Below, one piece after another: positions 7,195 to 11,016 of a DNA stretch of 11,016 nucleotides. Position numbers and translations under genes: made by a program. Below the pieces are notes generated by a model. That model searched no databases and was not told the origin of the DNA. It saw only the letters and a list, made by a program, of their open reading frames with translations. Source of the DNA: Parashewanella sp049608225. GTDB lineage: Bacteria > Pseudomonadota > Gammaproteobacteria > Enterobacterales > Shewanellaceae. The stretch lies in the NCBI GenBank assembly GCA_049608225.1, contig JBMYXI010000085.1, positions 1 through 11,016 of the forward strand. Reading direction: 5' to 3'. How positions within the stretch are numbered: the stretch's first letter is position 1; each line of letters starts with the position of its first letter.

Positions 7195-8877
7195 ATGTGT
7201 TCTATTTTTGGGATATTAGATATTTCAACCGATGTGTCGACATTAAGAGCAAAAGCATTAGAGTTATCTGGGTTATTACGCCATAGAGGACCTGATTGGT
7301 CTGGTATTTGGTCAAATGATAATGCAATTTTAGCTCACGAGCGTTTAGCCATTGTTGATTTAGAAAATGGCGCGCAACCACTGTTTAATCAATCCCGGAA
7401 CCATATACTCGCAGTAAATGGGGAAATTTATAATCATAACGAATTGAAATCACAACTTGCAGACGATTACCCGTTTCAAACACAATCTGATTGTGAAGTC
7501 ATTCTGGCGCTGTATCAGCAACATGGCATTGACTTTATTGATAAACTACAAGGCATGTTTGGCTTTATTTTATATGATGAAACCAAACAAAGTTACTTAG
7601 TTGCTCGTGATCACATGGGGATCATCCCACTTTATTATGGCTACGACATTCATGGGCAACTCTACATCGCGTCAGAAATGAAAGCCTTAGTGCCTGTTTG
7701 TCGCACGGTTACCGAATTTCCTCCCGGACATTATTGGGACAGTAATTCAGGCGAAATCACCGCTTATTACCAAAGAGACTGGATGGAATTTGACTCCGTT
7801 AAAGACAATGAGGGCACAGCACAAGATATTCATGATGCACTTTCTCAAGCAGTAAAAACTCACATGATGTCTGATGTGCCTTATGGCGTGTTACTTTCTG
7901 GCGGCTTAGATTCTTCAGTTATTTCCGCTATTGCCCAAAAATACTCACAAAATCGCATCGAAGATCAAGAGCAATCGAAAGCCTGGTGGCCGCAGTTGCA
8001 CTCATTTGCCGTCGGTCTTAAAAACGCCCCAGATCTTATCGCTGCAAAAAAAGTCGCAGATGAGATTGGCACCATTCATCATGAGTTACATTACACAGTA
8101 CAAGAAGGACTCGATGCCATTCGTAATGTAATTTATCACTTAGAGACTTATGATGTTACCACTATACGCGCATCAACCCCAATGTACTTAATGGCACGAA
8201 AAATTAAAGCCATGGGCATAAAAATGGTACTGTCAGGCGAAGGTGCTGATGAAATCTTTGGTGGTTATTTATATTTTCACAAAGCGCCCAATGCCAAAGA
8301 GTTCCATGAAGAAACCGTGCGAAAGTTAAAACGACTGCATATGTTTGATTGCGCTCGGGCAAATAAAGCTATGTCAGCTTGGGGAGTCGAGGCGCGGGTG
8401 CCATTCTTAGACAAAGAGTTTCTCGATATTGCTATGTCGATAAACCCAGAGTTAAAAATGTGTGGCAACGGCAAAATGGAGAAACACATACTCAGACAGG
8501 CATTTGAAGGTTACTTGCCAAATGAAGTTCTATGGCGGCAAAAAGAGCAATTCTCGGACGGAGTTGGCTACAGTTGGATTGATTCATTAGTGGCTGATGC
8601 AGAAAAATCAGTTACCGAACAACAAATGGCAAGTGCGCAATATCGATTCTCACATAACACGCCATTAACCAAAGAAGCTTATTATTATCGAACTATATTT
8701 GAAGAATTGTTTCCTTTAGATTCTGCTGCTGAGTGTATTCCAGGTGGTAAATCGGTTGCCTGCTCGACACCAGAAGCTCTGGCATGGGATGAAAAGTTTT
8801 CATTAAATGCCGATCCATCAGGTCGCGCAATGTTTGATGTACATCAAGAAGGCTACCAAGATAAATCGCTAGTATAA
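7195..8877 (+). CDS. asnB: Asparagine synthetase B, glutamine-hydrolysing
   Basis: AsnB makes asparagine from aspartate, ATP and glutamine in the cytoplasm. The 560-residue protein (E. coli AsnB has 554) has both domains intact. The N-terminal class II amidotransferase domain starts with Cys2, which becomes the nucleophile after Met removal, and shows RHRGPD (29-34), HERLAIVD (48-55), NGEIYNH (75-81) and the SDCE segment (98-101). The synthetase domain shows the ATP-pyrophosphatase loop SGGLDSS (235-241), then SGEGADEIFGGYLYFHKAPN (about 347-366) and VEARVPFLDKEF. An AAGGA lies about 10 nt before the ATG. It is divergent from glsA; both enzymes consume glutamine. A clear terminator follows within 10 nt of the stop, so asnB is probably transcribed alone. 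Confidence 0.98.
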   Translation: MCSIFGILDISTDVSTLRAKALELSGLLRHRGPDWSGIWSNDNAILAHERLAIVDLENGAQPLFNQSRNHILAVNGEIYNHNELKSQLADDYPFQTQSDCEVILALYQQHGIDFIDKLQGMFGFILYDETKQSYLVARDHMGIIPLYYGYDIHGQLYIASEMKALVPVCRTVTEFPPGHYWDSNSGEITAYYQRDWMEFDSVKDNEGTAQDIHDALSQAVKTHMMSDVPYGVLLSGGLDSSVISAIAQKYSQNRIEDQEQSKAWWPQLHSFAVGLKNAPDLIAAKKVADEIGTIHHELHYTVQEGLDAIRNVIYHLETYDVTTIRASTPMYLMARKIKAMGIKMVLSGEGADEIFGGYLYFHKAPNAKEFHEETVRKLKRLHMFDCARANKAMSAWGVEARVPFLDKEFLDIAMSINPELKMCGNGKMEKHILRQAFEGYLPNEVLWRQKEQFSDGVGYSWIDSLVADAEKSVTEQQMASAQYRFSHNTPLTKEAYYYRTIFEELFPLDSAAECIPGGKSVACSTPEALAWDEKFSLNADPSGRAMFDVHQEGYQDKSLV

Positions 8878-8884
8878 GAAAATG

Positions 8885-8912
8885 AAAGGCTCCGTTTGGA
8901 GCCTTTATTTGG
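8885..8912 (+). terminator. Rho-independent terminator of asnB, possibly bidirectional
   Basis: A 9-bp perfect stem (AAAGGCTCC, 8885-8893, and GGAGCCTTT, 8898-8906) with loop GTTT is followed by ATTT. It lies 7 nt after the asnB stop. In the other direction the stem is followed by CATTTTC, so it could also end minus-strand transcripts from the small ORF at 8919-9044. Confidence 0.85.
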
Positions 8913-8918
8913 ATAAAA

Positions 8919-9044
8919 CTAAATAACGCCTGTAAGTTTTAACCAAGACAGCGATGCTGGAAGCGTTGGAATTAGTAACACCAACAAAAAGCCGATAAAG
9001 TGAAAGATAGTGAACGGATCCTTAAATGGCTCGTCATGATTCAT
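8919..9044 (-). CDS. Possible 41-residue single-helix membrane protein
   Basis: A complete short reading frame (ATG at 9044, TAG at 8919) encodes a 41-residue peptide with a polar, acidic N-terminus (MNHDEPFKDPF) followed by one hydrophobic segment (FIGFLLVLLIPTLPASLSWL, about 16-35) and a short tail. That layout looks like a genuine small membrane protein rather than chance. It lies between two hairpin terminators and has a CRP-like palindrome upstream. The Shine-Dalgarno is weak (GGGAAA about 9 nt before the ATG), which lowers confidence. I do not recognise the family. It is on the same strand as hvfBC but beyond their probable terminator, so it is likely a separate unit. Confidence 0.5.
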   Translation of the reverse strand: MNHDEPFKDPFTIFHFIGFLLVLLIPTLPASLSWLKLTGVI

Positions 9045-9067
9045 AGTGTTCTAATTTCCCAAATAAA

Positions 9068-9083
9068 CGTGATAAATATCACA
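9068..9083. promoter_or_regulatory. CRP-like palindrome
   Basis: CGTGA-N6-TCACA matches the CRP consensus TGTGA-N6-TCACA at nine of ten conserved positions. Its edge is 24 bp upstream of the small ORF start at 9044, which is close for class I or II activation and would suit repression or a long-range role better. Function is inferred from sequence match only. Confidence 0.4.
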
Positions 9084-9124
9084 GTCACAAAAAAGCCGCC
9101 ATTCTAGCGACTATTCTTTAATTT

Positions 9125-9150
9125 AAAAACCCACAAATAACAGGGTTTTT
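9125..9150 (-). terminator. Probable terminator of the hvf operon
   Basis: An 8-bp stem of AAAAACCC (9125-9132) and GGGTTTTT (9143-9150) with a 10-nt loop lies 24 nt downstream of the hvfC stop. Read on the minus strand, it ends in GGGTTTTTAAATT, which gives a T-rich tail. The stem is partly A/T and the loop is large, so strength is moderate. Confidence 0.6.
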
Positions 9151-9173
9151 GTTTACTTTTTATCCACAACCAG

Positions 9174-9917
9174 CTAACTGCTTGTCATCACAATTTCTTT
9201 TTCTGACATTTGACTAAGTAATTGATGACAACCTTGCATAATTGCTTCAGTTTCCATCTGTGGATACAAATCAGCCAGCCATGAAGTTAGTTCGGAAAAA
9301 GTCGTGCCACCAGACTGATCAATATAAGACAATACCTGAGCAGAAAGTGGTGTTAAGTTTAAAAAGCTCACTTCCTCTTCATCATCTCTAAACACACAAA
9401 AAAACTGTGGCACTTCTAATGGCTCTGTTGGTTGGTAATCTTCACTGATGTGCTGCACATCGAATGAATATTGAGCAACTCTTGCATAGTCCGACAAACA
9501 CAGTTGTGCAGATGCGATTTGTTCTTCACTAAGCGGCTTTAAAAACCGTTGTTTTTGTGCAATCGATACCACTAACTCTAGCCATTCATAATGCGCTAAT
9601 TCGAGCATAAATATCGGATCGGTTTTTGTTGGTTGATACTCAGTTTGTAAGAATAATAAGAACTCTTCTGCAATCTCTAAAAATATTGGCGTACTGCAAT
9701 CATGATTAACAAAAAAGTTTTGTACTAAAGTCGTCCACTCATCCTCTTTATATAAGGTCTTTAAAACAGGAAAAGCATTAGAAACAAAACCATCAACATT
9801 ATTAAAAAACAAATCCCTATATACCAACATCCTTTTTAACGGAATATTGTCAGGTAAAGGATTGCTTGGATCGCGAATATAATCCATAAATTCATTTTGG
9901 ATATCGGCAAAACCCAT
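9174..9917 (-). CDS. hvfC: HvfC-type partner protein (DUF2063) of the DUF692 oxidase
   Basis: The 247-residue protein fits the DUF2063/HvfC (BufC-like) family, the obligate partner that helps the DUF692 enzyme bind and process its precursor peptide. Family features seen are an N-terminal helical domain (about 1-95) with QNEFMDYIRDPSN, the segment RMLVYRDLFFNNVDGFVSNAFPVL (residues about 29-52) where Y-R-x-L-x-x-N and the FPVL are typical, then DEWTTLVQNFFVNH and the P-x-F-L-x-x-I-x-E-E-F-L-x-F-L pattern. The C-terminal half (about 150-247) resembles a winged-helix-like domain in this family. A strong AGGAG (9924-9928) lies 6 nt before the ATG. The start overlaps the hvfB stop by one base (TAATG), so the two are translationally coupled. 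No transmembrane segment is present; it should act in the cytoplasm. Confidence 0.92.
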   Translation of the reverse strand: MGFADIQNEFMDYIRDPSNPLPDNIPLKRMLVYRDLFFNNVDGFVSNAFPVLKTLYKEDEWTTLVQNFFVNHDCSTPIFLEIAEEFLLFLQTEYQPTKTDPIFMLELAHYEWLELVVSIAQKQRFLKPLSEEQIASAQLCLSDYARVAQYSFDVQHISEDYQPTEPLEVPQFFCVFRDDEEEVSFLNLTPLSAQVLSYIDQSGGTTFSELTSWLADLYPQMETEAIMQGCHQLLSQMSEKEIVMTSS

Positions 9918-10753
9918 TACGCACTCCTTTTTTGTAGCTTAATTTCTGTATTTTGGTATGCATGGATCTGATCAATCTCGACTAGTAGTTCTTCCGTTGT
10001 CGGAATATTAAAGTCACGCTCAAGCAAGGTTGGATGCACCCCATGAATTCGATAGCAATCCGCTAACAGCTGCCAAACAGGTTGAACTACATCGGCACCA
10101 TGAGTATCAACGATGAGATCTTTATCTTCAACATAGTGACCTGCAACATGAATATAAGCGATACGATCAGTGGGCATTTGCTTTAAAAATTCGCGCGCAT
10201 CGTAGTTATGATTAACCGAATTAACATAAATGTTGTTTACGTCAAGCAACAGTTTGCAATCAGCTTCTTCTAAAACCGTATTTACAAACTCAAGTTCAGT
10301 CATTTGCGCGCCAGGAGCGGCATAAAATGACACGTTTTCCATGATCAATGGTCGCTCTAGAATATCTTCAACTTGCTTGATACGAGAAACAACATGTTTG
10401 ACTGCATCATCGGTAAAAGGTATAGGCATTAAGTCATACATGTGACCTTTGCCAGAGCAATAACTTAAATGCTCAGAGTAAATATCTATCCCGTGAAGAT
10501 CTAAAAAATGCTTCACATTTCTGACGAACTCGGTATCCAATGCCTCAGGACTACCTATTGATAAAGACAAACCGTGACAAAAGAATTTATGTTGCTCTGT
10601 TAATTGTCTAAATTGACGACCAAATTTACCGCCTAACGTCATCCAATTTTCTGGTGCCACTTCAAAAAAATTTATTTGCTCAGGTGTATGTTCACAAAAC
10701 TCATCTAACATTTCTCGGCGTAAGCCCAAGCCAACTGTATTTTGGCGATTCAT
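9917..10753 (-). CDS. hvfB: HvfB-type multinuclear non-heme iron oxidative enzyme (DUF692, MNIO)
   Basis: This DUF692 (UPF0276) enzyme is of the MNIO class, which uses a cluster of iron atoms to modify cysteines of a precursor peptide. The HvfB group converts Cys in EGKCG motifs to oxazolone/thioamide pairs that bind copper. The TIM-barrel with all expected metal-ligand segments is visible (numbered from the 10753 start): CHGLSLSIGS (H60), IYSEHLSY (E94, H95), IMENVSFY (E139, N140), LLDVNNIYVNS (D171, N173), AYIHVAGHY (H202, H206), DTHG (D216, H218) and LLERDFNIP (E245, D247). I chose the ATG at 10753 (278 residues) because GGAGA (10761-10765) lies 7 nt upstream and MNRQNTVGLGLRREML is where family members begin; the longer frame to 10798 would start with TTG without a Shine-Dalgarno. 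It follows the EGKCG precursor gene. Confidence 0.96.
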   Translation of the reverse strand: MNRQNTVGLGLRREMLDEFCEHTPEQINFFEVAPENWMTLGGKFGRQFRQLTEQHKFFCHGLSLSIGSPEALDTEFVRNVKHFLDLHGIDIYSEHLSYCSGKGHMYDLMPIPFTDDAVKHVVSRIKQVEDILERPLIMENVSFYAAPGAQMTELEFVNTVLEEADCKLLLDVNNIYVNSVNHNYDAREFLKQMPTDRIAYIHVAGHYVEDKDLIVDTHGADVVQPVWQLLADCYRIHGVHPTLLERDFNIPTTEELLVEIDQIHAYQNTEIKLQKRSA

Positions 10754-10777
10754 TATTTTTTCTCCATTGGCCATACG

Positions 10778-10801
10778 ATTTTGAATATTATCATTCAAAA
10801 T
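10778..10801. promoter_or_regulatory. 24-bp inverted repeat in the hvfB leader
   Basis: Perfect 9-bp arms (ATTTTGAAT and ATTCAAAAT) flank a 6-bp spacer that reads GATAAT on the minus strand. It sits 25 bp before the hvfB ATG, just ahead of its Shine-Dalgarno, and 29 bp after the T tract of the attenuator. It could be an operator (the core AATGATAAT resembles part of a Fur box) or an AU-rich RNA hairpin at the ribosome-binding site. The role is unproven. Confidence 0.45.
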
Positions 10802-10830
10802 AATACGGCGTTTATTTCAAAATTTTTCGT

Positions 10831-10857
10831 AAAAAATAAGGCCAGCATAAGCTGGCC
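10831..10857 (-). terminator. Terminator/attenuator between hvfA and hvfB
   Basis: On the minus strand GGCCAGC-TTAT-GCTGGCC (10840-10857) is followed by TTATTTTTT (10831-10839), a classic intrinsic terminator. It lies 34 nt after the hvfA stop and before hvfB. Such placement usually gives abundant precursor transcript with partial read-through into the modifying enzymes. Confidence 0.88.
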
Positions 10858-10891
10858 CAGTATGATAAGCAATTAATAAAGCATTGCGTGA

Positions 10892-11016
10892 TTATTTAGC
10901 GCCACCGCACTTACCTTCACCACACTTGCCTTCGTGCTTAGCTTTTTTGCCGCCACACTTGCCTTCACCACACTTGCCTTCGTGCTTAGCTTTTTTGCCG
11001 CCACACTTGCCTTCAC
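10892..11016 (-). CDS. hvfA: HvfA-type Cys-rich precursor peptide, C-terminal 40 residues (5' end outside window)
   Basis: Read on the minus strand, the last 40 codons before TAA (10892-10894) encode five EGKCG motifs, arranged as EGKCG-GKKAKH-EGKCG-EGKCG-GKKAKH-EGKCG-EGKCG-GAK. EGKCG is the motif modified by HvfBC in Haemophilus, where each Cys becomes an oxazolone/thioamide site that binds copper. The expected N-terminal signal peptide and start lie beyond the right edge. The partial codon at the edge (xGT) fits a further Gly before the first visible EGKCG, so the repeat array probably continues. Lys and His in the linkers make the peptide strongly basic. It lies upstream of a terminator and the hvfB/hvfC genes on the same strand. 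No alternative explanation for this motif next to a DUF692 gene is as good. Confidence 0.92.
   Translation of the reverse strand, partial: EGKCGGKKAKHEGKCGEGKCGGKKAKHEGKCGEGKCGGAK
10919..11014. repeat. Two perfect 48-bp tandem repeats inside hvfA
   Basis: Positions 10919-10966 and 10967-11014 are identical over all 48 bases. Each unit encodes 16 residues (EGKCGGKKAKHEGKCG) with two modifiable cysteines and an A6 run. A third, diverged partial copy (10892-10918, with GGT for GGC and TGC for TGT) forms the 3' end. Identity at synonymous positions points to recent duplication; the array may continue past the window edge. Confidence 0.97.

Noticed and set aside
7931..8489. Open frames 7931-8131 (+) and 8277-8489 (-) within asnB
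   Set aside because: Both are out-of-frame shadows of a conserved, intact asnB.
10754..10798. Longer hvfB starting at 10798
   Set aside because: The codon there is TTG without a Shine-Dalgarno and the extra 15 codons cover a palindrome and the ribosome-binding site of the ATG at 10753.
10892..11016. CRISPR array or non-coding satellite
   Set aside because: The units are directly adjacent without unique spacers and keep an open frame encoding EGKCG motifs next to their modifying enzyme.

Overview
The window reads as chromosomal DNA of a moderately AT-rich marine-type gammaproteobacterium. Vibrionales (Photobacterium or Vibrio) or a near relative such as Shewanella or Psychromonas is my best guess, from recalled resemblance of GlsA, AsnB and the nos genes; it is not a computed placement.

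Left part (1-4658, + strand): the 3' half of nosZ (nitrous oxide reductase, cut by the window edge) followed by nosD, nosF, nosY and nosL. nosD-nosF-nosY-nosL are packed with 2-nt gaps or start/stop overlaps and form one translation unit. A strong 11-bp hairpin separates nosZ from nosD. Together they encode the terminal denitrification enzyme (N2O to N2) and its maturation machinery: NosDFY is the periplasmic protein/ABC transporter complex needed for CuZ assembly, and NosL is the copper-delivering lipoprotein. No nosX follows.

Middle part (4667-8912): on the minus strand a poorly characterised ankyrin-repeat protein (convergent with nosL, 8-nt gap) and a glutaminase (glsA). Divergent from glsA, on the plus strand, is asnB, a glutamine-dependent asparagine synthetase ending at a clear terminator. 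The last two share glutamine as substrate.

Right part (8919-11016, minus strand): the most interesting region. A Cys-rich precursor peptide built of EGKCG motifs (hvfA type, cut by the right edge) is followed by an attenuator-like terminator, then hvfB (DUF692/MNIO multinuclear iron oxidase) and hvfC (DUF2063 partner). This matches the recently described HvfABC class of ribosomally made, post-translationally modified copper-binding peptides, in which Cys residues of EGKCG are converted to oxazolone/thioamide pairs. The visible precursor carries two perfect 48-nt tandem repeats and five EGKCG motifs, with more probably beyond the edge. No DoxX-type hvfD follows; beyond a terminator there is only a possible 41-residue one-helix membrane protein with a CRP-like palindrome in front of it.

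The window thus holds two copper-related systems, one consuming copper for a respiratory enzyme and one predicted to bind or buffer copper, about 4.5 kb apart and separated by nitrogen-metabolism genes. Any functional link between them is inference.
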